A stretch of 64,000 bases of DNA from Flaveria trinervia (lineage: Eukaryota > Streptophyta > Magnoliopsida > Asterales > Asteraceae), in assembly GCA_025506515.1 (NCBI GenBank), contig CM046457.1, forward strand, positions 41,597,541-41,661,540, in the 5' to 3' direction. Numbering within the stretch: the stretch's first letter is position 1; each line of letters starts with the position of its first letter. Below, one piece after another: positions 35,216 to 47,000 of this stretch. A program made the position numbers and the translations under genes. The notes below the pieces were generated by a model. The model searched no databases. It saw only the letters and a program-made list of their open reading frames with translations, and had not been told where the DNA came from.

Positions 35216-37821
35216 GTAACACCAAGCACAACATCTGTGCTCACTTGGATGCGTCCAGTCGGAATGATACCGAGTTTACTGGGATTATTGCTTTTCGGAG
35301 GAGGTCGAGGTCTACAAAGCTATCTCTGCTCCTTGCACACCCTACTAGTCTCTACAGCAGGCCCTCTGGGAAGGTGCTTCAGTTGACAGATCTGCTGAGC
35401 CTTACTATATATGGAGCTCCATTGTTTATCAAGAGATCGAGGCTACTGCAGCTGATCTAAGATAGGTACTAGATCTGGGTGATGATGATGCCCACCTGAC
35501 CAAGTTACATCCTCTTACGGTAAGGGGGTGTTTGCTACGGATGAAGTACACTGGGGACATTAACTCAAGTGTGCTCAACAAAAGCAACCTGTGTCCCCAG
35601 TTCAAGTACCTAGCGCATGTCATTCTGAAGTGCATAGCATCAAGGAGAGGAGGATTTGATGATTTATCTTACCAAATCCAGAATGTACACGTTGCACTGG
35701 TGCTGAACCATCCTTTAAGCTTCTCCAACATGACTTTCTCTTACTTGATAGAGAACTTGGAGGCTAAGGGTAAGGAGGGTTTTTGCATGTACCCTTGGTT
35801 CTTATAGTTTATAATTGATGAGAAGCTTCCGTCTCTGCCAATGGAGAAAGAAGATGCAGTATTACTCGAGGTGATGGATGATACCACCTTGGGTAGGATG
35901 AAAGTATCAAGGGGAAGCAGGTGAAGCCCCCTATTAGGAGACTGTTCGGGCACTTGGCAAGTGCTGATTATGTGGTGCCTTCTCACAAGAAGTGGTGTCA
36001 CGATGAGAGTGACTCAGATGTCAAGCCGATGGAGCTACCCACTGATGAGATGACGATGACGACGACCATGGTGATGGTCAAGATGGTGAGGCTCCTGGTG
36101 GATCCGAGCAGGCTCCAAGCCACCCCGATTTTTAGGTAGATGAAGATGATGAGTCAGATGAGGATGGTGATGGTGATAATAAGAAGATTATGCTAAAGCT
36201 AAAGGGGTCAAAGAGTAAGCTTTTCAAGGTCAAAGATGGTGATGGTGATAATGAAGATGATGATGATGATAAGGAAGATGAAGATGAGACTGAAGAAGAT
36301 GTCGAGGAGGGAGGACCTAACCAAAGAGATCAAGGTGAGGATGATGATCAGGAAGCTGATGCATCTGCATCAAACTCTAATCCTCAAGCTCAGGAGAGGC
36401 GAACTAAAAGGAATCAAGATCAAGGAGCCTCATCATTCGCTCCTCCTGCTAAAGAACCTGATATTCAAGACAAAAGTAATAGTTAGATGTATTTGTATTT
36501 AGAAACTTTGTATTTGAATTATATTTCATTAATGTAATTAAGCATCATCTATGCTTGTTTATGTTTACATGCTTTATATGATGACTTATGTGTGTTGTGC
36601 TTAATGTCTAATCAAGCAGATAAAACTCCATAGCAGGATGAATACGATGTTGCTCCCTTTCAACAAATCAAGTCTCAATTCACTATGATTCTTGATTTGC
36701 AATGGATCGTCAGAAGGTCAGTGAGCTGCACTCCCTAAGAAGGAGAAATTATACATGATCTGACCGACGAGCAGCTCGCTGAGATGTTCCGACTCAATCT
36801 GGACGAAATTGTTAAAGATGCTCCAGAATTTGATGTATTACGTGATGAGGAGCTATAGGATGTTGATGAGATTGAGATTGAGGATGTTAGAGCAGAACAT
36901 TATCCAGAGTACACTAACCGCAAGGGAAATGTGATACCCAACTTGGGTGATACTTTCGACAATGCTACATTTGAGAAGCTGGATGAAATGGAGAAAGAAA
37001 CGGAAAAGGATGAAAACCAAGCCCAAGCCTCGGATGCAAATGTTGATACCAAGAAGGCTGAATGGGCAGCTTGTTTTGCTAAAATAAGAGCCTAGCGCAC
37101 AACTACAAAGCAAAATGCCTATAAAAACTCTACAAACTCAAGCAACATCATAAGGTGTCTAACAAGATCATAGCGTGGGCTTATTTTGAAGACTTAAATG
37201 TTTATGTTGTAAAAAGAGAGAAGGGTATTGAGTACTTCAGATATCCACATGATCTGAAGACTCTTCCTGGTTGAGCTCAACCGACTGGCGTGCTTAGATT
37301 TGCTATATGCTAATCCAAGTAAGATGTCAGGATGGTTTGATAATGTGTTGAAGAAAGAATACCACACCAGGTGGGTAAACTTAAGACCTCAACGGCCGAA
37401 GAGGTACATCCGTAGGTTTGAGGTGGATCCTATATCTAGAAAGCCAAAAGTAGTGCTGAAGTGGAGTCCCCCGCACACAATGTCAAAGATTCCCTTATGG
37501 GAAATGCCTCAGGACTTCACTCCATATTTCAAATGGTGGTATTATGACTGGAGGAAAAGAGAAGCGGTCATAGTTCTAAACTGAGAGGGTAGAATGGAAA
37601 CTATCAGGGTATTTGACCTAATGTGCCTTACCAACTTGTCAGCTAAAGATGTCTACACTCTATACAAGTGGACACTGTTCTATGAAACACAAGATATTGT
37701 ACAAGCCCTCCAATTCCAAAATGTGATATGACTCTATTTTGCGTTTGAAATACACGTAGGAGTCACAAGGGAGGAGAAGTACAAGAAGTTTGAAGAGCAT
37801 ATGAAGAATGTCAGACAATAG
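35180..37821 (+). pseudogene. Element B: env-like ORF, internally deleted and broken
   Basis: No clear start; the region matching the C start codon is missing. The N-terminal part (35209-35460; CAHLDASSRND) and the conserved block (35532-35807; PQFKYLAHVILKCIAS, HPLSFSNMTFSYLIEN, GFCMYP) are present. The Pro/Thr tract and coiled-coil segment of A and C are absent, so about 700 bases are lost near 36135. The acidic run (36230-36370) and intron (36476-36619) remain. The C-terminal domain (36620-37821; WWYYDWRKREAVI) ends at TAG 37819. Stops inside: TAG after GFCMYPWFL, TAG 36856, TAG 37093, TGA 37582. Confidence 0.7.
36476..36619 (+). other. Probable intron in the env-like ORF of element B
   Basis: 144 bases, donor GTAAT, acceptor AATCAAGCAG, phase 1, at the same place as in A and C. 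Confidence 0.6.
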
Positions 37822-37833
37822 AGTAAAGTAGTT

Positions 37834-37846
37834 CCAAGGGCGAGTT
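37834..37846 (+). other. Polypurine tract of element B
   Basis: CCAAGGGCGAGTT, with one C inside the G run, directly before the LTR. Confidence 0.7.
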
Positions 37847-38580
37847 TCTTGATACATATGTCCCTAGTTTACGGGCTTAATGTAAAAGTCTTTCATGTCT
37901 TACACATATGTAATGAATGGGTTAAATGAAATATAATATGTGGTTGATGATTATAATGTCTATTATTTCATTATATTATTGTGTGTTAAAGTATAATGAA
38001 CTTACTATATAGGTTTGAGGTTGTTGTGCATAGTTCTTAGTCAATAATGATTGAGAAATGTGTTCAATCTTAGTCATATGATTCTCCTGTGAATGGACCA
38101 TGCTTATGGACCATACGCATGAATACATCATGCTAATGGACCAGTCACACGACTGAACCAGGAGACCGGATCAGTCGCACGATTGAGACATAAGATTGAC
38201 TTTGTCGCACGACTAAACCTTCAGTCATGCGTATGGATCAATCGTATGATTCAGTCGCACGACTGAACCATGCTAATGGTTCAGTCATATGATTGGAAAC
38301 CCATAACCTATAAATACCACTTAATTCATGGAAGAACAACACTTGAGAAACACTTGATACTCTTACGAAACCTAGCAATCTTGAACGCCCAAGGAAGCCT
38401 GTCCAACTTCATAGGTCAATCCTGATCGATCTCTACTTGTTCATAACATTTAGTTTCAAGCTTATATCGATCAAGTAATTGTTCTCACTGATTGGATCGC
38501 CAATCAAATAGGATTCCGCACTATTGGTTCGGTATAAACGCAGAATCTGTTAGTATTCTGTACGTACACGGTCCTAAAAA
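37847..38580 (+). repeat. Element B 3' LTR
   Basis: About 734 bases. The terminal TG has become TC and the end CCTAACA has become CCTAAAA. TATAAATA at 38309-38316; exact palindrome at 38252-38265. Confidence 0.82.
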
Positions 38581-38996
38581 TCACCCACCACCACCCATGT
38601 CCACCACCACCACCTTCCACCACCACCATCCGCCTCCACCACCATCTGCCTCCTCCTCCACCCACCGTCCACCACCACCCACCATGCGCCACCACCACCC
38701 ACCATCAACCATCAATCATCACCACCATCTAGCATCGCTGTAAACCACCACCAGTTGATTTTAACAGTTTGTAGATGTTAAAAAAATAAACACTCTTCTT
38801 GTTGTAGATTGTAGAGGTTTGGTCCGCCTCTTCTCCTCCTACTGATGTCTGTAGATATGGTCCACTGACTATAGAAATTTTGCTGTAAAACAAAATAAAC
38901 AACACCTCACTCTCTTTTTCTTCTTCATTTGAATCATTCAAGCCCTAAACTTTTCCACTAGTTCTTCTTCAAATCTCTCTCCTAAAAGCTTCAAAA
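38581..38996 (+). repeat. Low-complexity CCACCA-rich stretch and AT-rich spacer
   Basis: 38582-38750 is an imperfect CAC/CCA repeat. The rest has no recognisable gene. Because the opposite strand is G-rich, ORFs here are of no value. Confidence 0.6.
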
Positions 38997-39400
38997 ATGA
39001 CTAACCTTGAAGCATAAAACCAACAAGTAGCCTTCATCATGCTTCTACACAAGCAACACAACCAAGTTGCTCTGTTAACTGTTGAAAAAGACCCTTGTTT
39101 TTCAGATATTTGCAACTTTCTTTCACACTCCTCTACCTTATCACCCTTACCATTGACCCTCCATCTACGAAGATCAACTTTTGAAGTTCTAGAGGACGTG
39201 CTAGGAAGTTATTATGGATGGTGAGAAGGCACTCTAGCCTTCAATTTAAGGAGGAAAATTTTCATCCCTCCAGTCTCCATAAACCAACATCTACAGCTAG
39301 ATGGTGAAGATGGTGAGTTGTCCTTCCCCAAGGAGGAAGTCAATGGATCAATCCATCAAACAGGCTATGAAGGTGACATACTTTGCGTCTATTGATGTTA
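38997..39400 (+). pseudogene. Fragment of a third env-like ORF family (N-terminus)
   Basis: The ATG at 38997 opens a frame with two internal stops. It contains NQVALLTVEKDPCFSDICNF, FEVLEDVLGSYYG, LQLDGEDGELSFP and TGYEGD. The spacing from the first block to the GYEGD block matches the N-terminus of the D env-like ORF (KPRHNCVAYL through HGYQGD), suggesting another Sirevirus-type element. It breaks off at the F LTR. Confidence 0.5.
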
Positions 39401-39608
39401 ACATACCATGCAAAGCCATGAAAAATAATATACATAACAAGGAACATAACCATAAACATAACCATACATAGCATCATCATTCACCACATATACAATATCC
39501 TCCAACATCATAAAGTCATCTTATATTACCCCCGGGAACATCCCAAGTGAAAGCCTAAAACTTCACATCTCCCCAACATCATAAAGGCATTCGGCGCATG
39601 AGCACTAT
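39390..39608 (-). repeat. Element F LTR, left part (truncated)
   Basis: Matches the reverse of the E LTR (AAAGCCATG...CCCCCGGGAAC). The outer part of the LTR, about 1 kb in E, is missing. C interrupts it after ACTAT. Confidence 0.65.
39604..39608 (+). repeat. Target-site duplication of element C (left)
   Basis: ACTAT, repeated exactly at 54092-54096. Confidence 0.88.
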
Positions 39609-40341
39609 TGTAAGTACATGTGTCCCTACTTTCTTAACTTAATGTAATATGACTTTAATGTCTTACACTTATGTAATGTTTGGGTACTTAATGAAATGTA
39701 CATGTTTGGTTGTGATTATAATGTTTAATATTTCATTAATGAGTTGTGTAATGCATATTGAATGAATACATAGGTTTGTGGGTGTTTGAACTAGTATAAA
39801 ACTGTAATAATATTGAATACGTTCAAACTTAGTAGATGAAGTTCTCACGCGTCCGAATGGACCATGCGCCCCAACAGGGGTCATGCGTCCGAATGGCCAT
39901 GCGACTAAGTGTCCATGTGCCTAAATAGTCCATACGCCTGAACAACTTTATACGAAGGACTCAGTCGCACGACTGAACTCAGTCGTGCGAATGGATCAAC
40001 CGCATGGCTCAATCACACGACTGAACCATGCTAATGGTTTAGTCGCCCGAATGAAAAACCTAAACCTATAAATACCACCTAATTCATGGAAAAACATAAG
40101 CATTAAACACACTTCGACTCCAGACGTACCCTAGCCGTCCAGAGACCTCTAAGATCATACTCCAAGTTCATAGATCACAGTAGATCGATTCCTAATTGAT
40201 TCTTAATGTTAGATTCAATTACATAATTATTTCTACGTGCGGTTTCACTTATTGGATCGCCAACCAAATAGGATTCTGCACTATTTGATTCGGTTTACAT
40301 GTTAATCAGTTAGTACATCGTCTAATACACGATCCCTAACA
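39609..40341 (+). repeat. Element C 5' LTR
   Basis: TGTAAGTACATG...CCCTAACA. CATGCGCC-like words around 39870-39900, an exact CAGTCGCACGACTG at 39962-39975, TATAAATA at 40067-40074. Confidence 0.92.
40067..40074 (+). promoter_or_regulatory. TATA box of the C 5' LTR
   Basis: TATAAATA just downstream of the palindrome cluster, conserved in the 3' LTR. Confidence 0.65.
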
Positions 40342-40343
40342 AG

Positions 40344-40355
40344 TGGTACCAGAGC
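40344..40355 (+). other. Primer binding site of element C
   Basis: TGGTACCAGAGC, Met-tRNA type with one change. Confidence 0.88.
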
Positions 40356-40831
40356 TTTGGCTCTTGATTGCGTGTGATTCAATCATTGTTTATACAAAAA
40401 TTGTGTTTTTTTTAAAAAACGCAATCTTTTTGTGTCAAATGGTGTCTTAGACGTCTCCTGGTCATAAAGTTCAGTTTTTCCGCCATACGGCAATTAGGGT
40501 TAGGGAAAATTCGAGTATTTGCGGCCAAACCACGTTAAACCTAGAAATTTTCGAATTCCAGCAGCCTTAGTCGCACGATTGACTCAATCGCACGACTGAA
40601 CTCATTCGCATACCCCATATGCACGATTGGACTCATTGTACTCCATTCGTACGACTGAGAACTCTACTCGGACTGTTCAACCACATTAGTGTCATTTGGC
40701 CGACTGACTCATCTGCATTAGTTCAGTCGCACGATTGAACGATCAGCATAGTTCAATCGTCCGAATAGTTCAATCGCCTTCCTTCATTCGCACACATAAA
40801 ACAGTTAGTTTTAAAATTAAAGTTAAGTGAA
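40356..40831 (+). other. Element C leader between primer site and gag
   Basis: No ORF. Palindromic TCGCACGA-type words cluster at 40565-40800. Confidence 0.7.
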
Positions 40832-43400
40832 ATGGAGGACCAGTTGTCAACATACACAGCAGGTAGAGACACACATATACAGAAACCTACTTCTATTGGA
40901 GAATGAAGTGGGTGATCATAAAAACCCCCAAAGATTATCACGTTAGACGAGTACCCACAGTGGAAGCAACGTTTTGAAATCTACTTAAATGGAGTAGATA
41001 CAAATCTGTGGGAGGTTATAGAATCGGGGTACAGCATGCAAGTAGGAGTTGACGGTGTCAAACTTACTTTAAGTGGCATGACTGATGCACAAAAGGTAAA
41101 ACACAATGCTGAGAAGAAAGTCTACGCTTTGCTTACCCAGTCTATTCCGAAGGATATCTTCTATCAATACTCAGTATACTCAAGCAAAAAAATTATAGGA
41201 TGCATTGGAAAAGAGGTATGACGGGAATGCCTCACTCAAGGCTATTAAGGCCAAAGCTTTGAAGAAAGAGTTTGACAACTTCTCTTCAATGGGAAAGGAA
41301 AGCCTGGACAACATGATCGATAGATTCTACCACTTGATGAGTGAGATGCACACTAATGGAGTAACAACGTCGATGGAAGATAAAGTATCCAACTTTGCTG
41401 ATGGATTACCAGAGGAATGGGCTTCTTTTGTTTCTAATCTCAGACAGATTGGGATGCTCTTAAAGTTAGATATAAATGACTTCATTCGGAAACTGAGAGA
41501 GGAGGAACTAAGGATGAAGTATAGAGCCCAAAAGGCCAACTATGATCAGAATCCTGCGCTTTACAACGCGACTCCTCAGGCCAAGACATTTGGAGCACCA
41601 CTGCAGACTGCCTTGGTGTCAAGCTCATCTCGTCTAGCACAAGCATCTACTTCAGGTTGCGAGACGTCAAGGTCGTCTGGTACCTAGTATATTATACCTG
41701 AAGCCAATGCAGCTAAATTAAAGACCGATAACTTCGGTAACGTGACTGTTGAGGTGGCCAGAGAACACATGGATCTTTTAGCTATTGTAGTCCACTCTTA
41801 TGATGGACTAATTGCTGGAAAGATTGGGAACTGCCACCTGGCTGATGAAGATTACGAACAGGTGTACGAGAATGAGTTGGAATGGATGGACATATGTGGG
41901 CCTTAGCGAGTGCTGTCCGACGAGCAAAGAAGTTTTTCAAGAAGACCAGACAGAACTTGGTTGCAACTAAGGACACAACCTTTGGCTTCAATAAAGCAAA
42001 GGTGACCTGTTTCAACTGTGGTGAGAAATGGCACTTCAAAAGGGAGTGCGTGAAGCCAAAGAAGACGGGCAATAGGAATCCTTCTCACCTTCACTCGTCA
42101 CGAGAAACCCACTAGTAGTCCTACTTCAACAAGCAAGGATCCAAAAGCCTTGACTGCTAACGAGGATGAAGGACAAGACTGGAGCTTTCGGTTTGTTTCA
42201 CCGGGAGAATCCAACATAGCTAGTGTGGAGAACATAGATGACGATTCCGCCAGTGAGGAAGATATAGCAGTAGAGCTCGCGATGTCAAATTCTGAAGACA
42301 CTGCACCAGTGGTCAACCACTGCCTGAAGAAGTAGAATTTGCAACAATGTCAGAATCACCAGAACCTAAGACAACAGACTCAACACTCATGGCTGATTCA
42401 TCACCACCATCTCAGGTAAGTACTACTGACTAGTTGCTTAATAATCAAGCTTGTTCTGACTGTAATAAATTTAGGGAAAGCATTGATTCTAAATTTGCTA
42501 GGTTAGTAGATCATAATGATAGCTTAGTAAAGGACTTGGAACTGTGCACTGAAGCTAATGGAGACTTAAAACAAAATGAGCATAGTTACAAGGAAAAGAT
42601 AGACCTATTGAACAAACAGCTTAGGGAAACAGAAGTAGTTGCCTTTAACCAAGCTAATGACATTAGGTACTATCTTAACTCCCTATAGGACACTAAGAAG
42701 CAAAAATTAGTTTTAGAAGAAGAAGTTAATTCGTTAAAGCAAAAACTACACTGTTGACAAGTTCATCTCATATTGTCCACACTTAGTGAGAGAGAGAAAT
42801 AAGGGGGAGGGATTGGGATACAAAGTGGTTCCACCACCACCTGAGACCTTGATGAACACCAAAGTAAACCAATTAATAATAACCCCATCAAGGATCATGT
42901 GGTGTCCACTCCTCTGGTTAGTGACCCAGATTCACAAGTAATCAACTGAATCTGGCACTGAACAAAAGGAGGACACTTCAAAGTTGAAAGGAAAAATGCC
43001 TTGTGTCAACCTGGAAAAAGAGTTTGAAAAAGTTAATATTAAGTCTGGTTCAAACAAAGTCAAATCTGAGCCTAAAAGGAACATTATGTTAACAAATCAT
43101 GTGAATCATGTCAAAGTCCAGGAAAACAAATGTAAGGGATGTAAAACTAGGTAAAGCAATTAAATTTGTAAAACCAGACTATACATCTAACCAGGAAGTG
43201 TCAAAGTCAAAATAGGATAAGGTCACCTGTGTGTCAGCTACATCTCCACAAAAAAAATCATAAAGTGAAAGCAGATCCTGCTACAATTGTGAAAAGTACG
43301 GACACATGCGTCTCGTTGTCCTTATTATCAAACACCAAGGAAGAAAATTGAAATTTCTAAACCAACACCTAGCTCTATGAAGAGGAACTCAGTGACACCC
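40832..43400 (+). pseudogene. Element C gag
   Basis: The ATG at 40832 starts MEDQLSTYTAGRDTH; TGA after 25 codons, then frames continue. UBN2-type shell (EYPQWKQRFEIYLNGVDTNL, 40945-41010; ALKKEFDNFSSMGKESLDNM, about 41255). First zinc knuckle CFNCGEKWHFKREC at 42008-42049. Coiled-coil-like segment 42434-42688. Remains of a second knuckle, CYNCEKYGHM, near 43275. This order matches the D gag and the Sirevirus pattern. Frameshifts at about 41215, 41690, 42110 and 42340. Particle formation and RNA packaging are its family role. Confidence 0.78.
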
Positions 43401-43639
43401 TAAAAGAGATAGGGAACACAAAGTTCAACTCATCAGCCAGTTGTTTTTATCACAACATGCCTTACACAAATCTGGCTTATGGAAGGAAAAATCCTCTCAG
43501 TATGAAAATGAGAACAAACAGACATCTGAGCTTCCCTCACCTCGAAAGGTCAATGGGTTGAGTTTATGATGTCTGAGCCTCGGGGAGACCCAAGCCAGTA
43601 AAGGCTGGGTTCCTAACTGAACTAATGTTTTCATTGAAT

Positions 43640-46600
43640 GTGCAGGGTGTGTTCACTATAGTGCTGCAACTAACACGTGATTGTAGATAGCGGAGCATCC
43701 AGGCACATGACATGGAACAGGGCTCTCTTATCAAACGTCAAACAAATCAAAGGAGGGCATGTTTCATTTGCTAGAAACTGAGGTGGGTATATCACAGCTC
43801 AAGGGAAGTGGGAAATCAGAAAGTGAAGTTTGACAAGGTAAACTACGTTCAACAACTTCAGAATAACCTGCTTTCTGTTTCTCAATTTTGTGATAAAGAA
43901 TTTAAGGTAGTGTTTTAATAAGAAGTGCTATGTCCTGAAGAAGACTACGTAATCCCGGAGGATCAAGTATTAATGCCTGCCTCAAGATTAAGGACCTTTA
44001 TGTCTGCCTCAAGAAGTGCTATGTCCTGAAGGCCTCTGCAACTGATCATGAAGTTCAGTGCTTCTTGTCAAAAACTATGAGAAGGAAGCATGTCCTGGCA
44101 TAGGAGAAGGGACACATTAACCCACAGAAGATGAATCACTTGATCCAGAATGATCTAGTGAGAGGAGTTAACGTCAAAACCTTCAACTTCGGGTTTCTGT
44201 GTTGCATGCAGGAAGGGCAAATAGACGAAGAAGCTCAAAAGGAAAAAGAAGGTTCACTCTATCGAACTTGCTCTTGAACTTCTTCACACGGATCTGTTTG
44301 GTCCAGTCAGTACAAGAAGCATTGCAGGCGACTTGTACTGCTATGTAGTTACTGATGATACTCAAGATTCACTTGGGTGATGTTTCTAAAATCCAAATCA
44401 GAAACATTTGAGTCATTCAAAGAGGTTAGTAACTACTCTGGGGTCCGTATTTAAGTTGATGGTACGTAAAGTGCGCTCGGAAAACGGAACCGAGTTCAAG
44501 AATCAATGGCTGGAGGCTTATTGCAAGGAAAAGGGAATTGTGCATGAGTTCACTTCTGCCTACACTCCTCAGATGAACAACATTGCTGAAAGGAAGAATC
44601 ACAGCTTGATAGAGACGACACGGATAATGCTAGTAGACTTAAAACTGCCTATCCAATTCTGGATGAAGCAGTTGCAAATGCATGTTATACACTAAATAGA
44701 GTTCTCGTTGTAAAACGCGATGGAAAGACGTGCTACGAGTTACTACAATGACGTAAACCTAACTTAGAGTTTCTCGAGCCGTTTGGCGCTCCGTGCACCC
44801 TGCTGAAGAAGACTCAGGAGGAAAAATTCAGCGAGAAGGCTGATGAAGGGATCTTTCTAGGATACAACATACAAAACAAGAGAGTTACAACAACTCAACG
44901 GGTCTAGTAGAAGTGTGGTGTAACATTGATGTCCAGAGATATACCACACACCTGCTGGAAAAGGGCCTGCTTACTTCTTCAACTATGATGGATTCTTCAA
45001 GTCCTTGAAGATACCTCTCTCCACTTCTCAGACGAGTTGGCAACCAAGATGATGTATGATGTCTTGAACACACCGTCCCAAGATTCAACACCATCTGGTT
45101 CACAAGGTCAATCATCTAACAACTCAGGGGGAGCATTTGATGATAGTGACTCTTCCTCTGATGAAGAAGCTGTGGAGACTGATCAGAACAAACATGAGGA
45201 ACAGTTCCTATTCCTGCAAGTCCACAAGCATTTGATGTTGATGCTTCTGAATCTTCGGAACCTCAGACTCCAACTACCTCAGATACTGAACCAAATGTTC
45301 ATAATCTGGATCTGAGGTAGTTGTTCCAAAACCCTGGATCACGCCTAAATGTCTATCATCCTTTGGATAATGTCATTGGGGATGTGAGGTCAGGAGTTCA
45401 GACCAGAAATCAACTGTACTGAGCTAACTATGCCTCGGTAATGGAAAAGGGATACCTTTACGATAGTGCATATTGTTGTTTTGTGTCTCAGTTTGAGCCA
45501 AAGTATGTTAGCGAAGCCCTAAATGATGAGGCATGGGTGAGTGCCATGCAAGAAGAACTTCTTCAGTTCAAGAAGTTGGGTGTATGGACTCTGGTGGATA
45601 GACCTAAAGGAGCTAAGGTAATTGGCACTAAATGGGTCTTGAAATGTAAGAAAGATGATCAAGGTGTGATCATCTGAAACAAGGCTCGACTTGTTGTCCA
45701 AGGATTTTGACAAGTTGAGGGCATTGATTACAATGAAGTGTTTGCACCCGTGGCAAGAATGGAAGCAATACACATCCTCCTTGCCTATGCATCTTATATG
45801 AAGATTAAAGTTTATCAACTAGATCTGATGACTGCTTTCCTTCATGGTGAAATCAGAGAGACAGTGTACATCAGTGAACCCGAGGGATTTGAGGATCCAT
45901 ATCATCAGGACAGAGTTTACAAACTCGACAAGGCTTTATACGGACTTCATCAAGCTCCGAGGGCCTGGTATGAGAAAATCTCAACTCATCTTGTGAAACA
46001 CAATTTTCGCAGTGGAGTCATTGACTGCACATTGTTTATCAAGGAGAAAGACGGGCATTTACTACTGGTACAAATCTATGTTGATGACATAATATTCTGT
46101 TCAAAGAACGAAGAATTATGTAAAGAATTTGAAGCAGTAATGAAGGCGGAGTTTGAGATGAGTGCAATGGGAAAGATGAAATTCTTTCTCGGGTTACAGG
46201 TAGATCAGACATGAAATGGAATTTTCTTACATCAGACCAAGTATGTAGGAGATATCCTTAGTCGGTTTGACATGGAGAATGCCTCTGCAGCTGGGACTCC
46301 ACTTGCTACAAACCATGATGTAGCACCCAATGAATCTGGTGATCTAGTTGATGCCACTATGTACCAGGGAATGATTGGATCTCTCATCTACCTCACTGCC
46401 TCAAGACCTGATATCATGTATGCTACATGTTTATGTTCATGATATCAGGCAAAGCCAAAGGTTAACCATCTCATTGGGGTCAAAAGGATATTTTGTTATC
46501 TCAAGGGTACACCAACACTTGGGTTGTGGTATCCTCATGATGATGACTTTGAGCTTACGGCGTATAGCGACTCAGATTACGGCTACTGCAAGATGAATTA

Positions 46601-47000
46601 CAAGTCTACCTCACTAGGGTGTCAGTTCTTTAGGAGAAGATTAGTAACCTAGAAGTGTAAGAAGCAAACCTCGGTAGCATGTCAACTATGAAGCCGAATA
46701 CATTGCTGCTGCAAGTTGTTGTTCACAATCATATGGATTCAACAGCAAATACAGGATACGGTTTGAAATTCTCTTCTACTCGTATCTTTTTGATAACTCT
46801 GCTGCAATTGCAGTCACTAAAAACCCGGTCCAACATCCAAAGACCAAACACATGGAATTAAATATCACTTTATATGTGATTGTTTTGAAAAGAACCTAAT
46901 CGATGTGGTAAAAATAAACACTGATTTTCAACGCGCTGACCTCTATACAAAGGCTTTGACAAACCACGTTTTTATATCGGTTAGTGGTCAACGACGTTAA
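43640..47000 (+). pseudogene. Element C pol
   Basis: Protease VDSGASRHMT at 43683-43712. Integrase: pre-integrase MNHLIQNDLVRG (about 44130), then RSENGTEFKN (44478), where the usual catalytic Asp reads Glu, and AERKNHSLIETTRIM. RT: ALNDEAWVSAMQEELLQFKK (45510), TKWVLKCKKDDQGVI, FAPVARMEA, and YVDD at 46077-46088. RNase H: SDSDYGYCKMNYKSTS (about 46565), decaying by 46970 (ADLYTKALTN). Many stops, several of type CGA or CAA to TGA or TAA. Non-functional. Confidence 0.82.

Larger units (their letters stand above)
33605..38580 (+). mobile_element. Element B: Sirevirus-type remnant lacking gag-pol
   Basis: Directly after the LTR end at 33604 the sequence matches the post-pol region of C (from about 47841, TCTTCTTGAAA). 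No primer binding site, gag or pol is present. Then come the hairpin array, TATA box, env-like ORF and 3' LTR. The simplest reading is a deletion from next to the primer site to behind pol, in a tandem or shared-LTR arrangement with A. Confidence 0.75.

Noticed and set aside
38492..38743. His/Pro-rich ORF after the B LTR
   Set aside because: Translation of a CCACCA microsatellite-like stretch; it begins inside an LTR.
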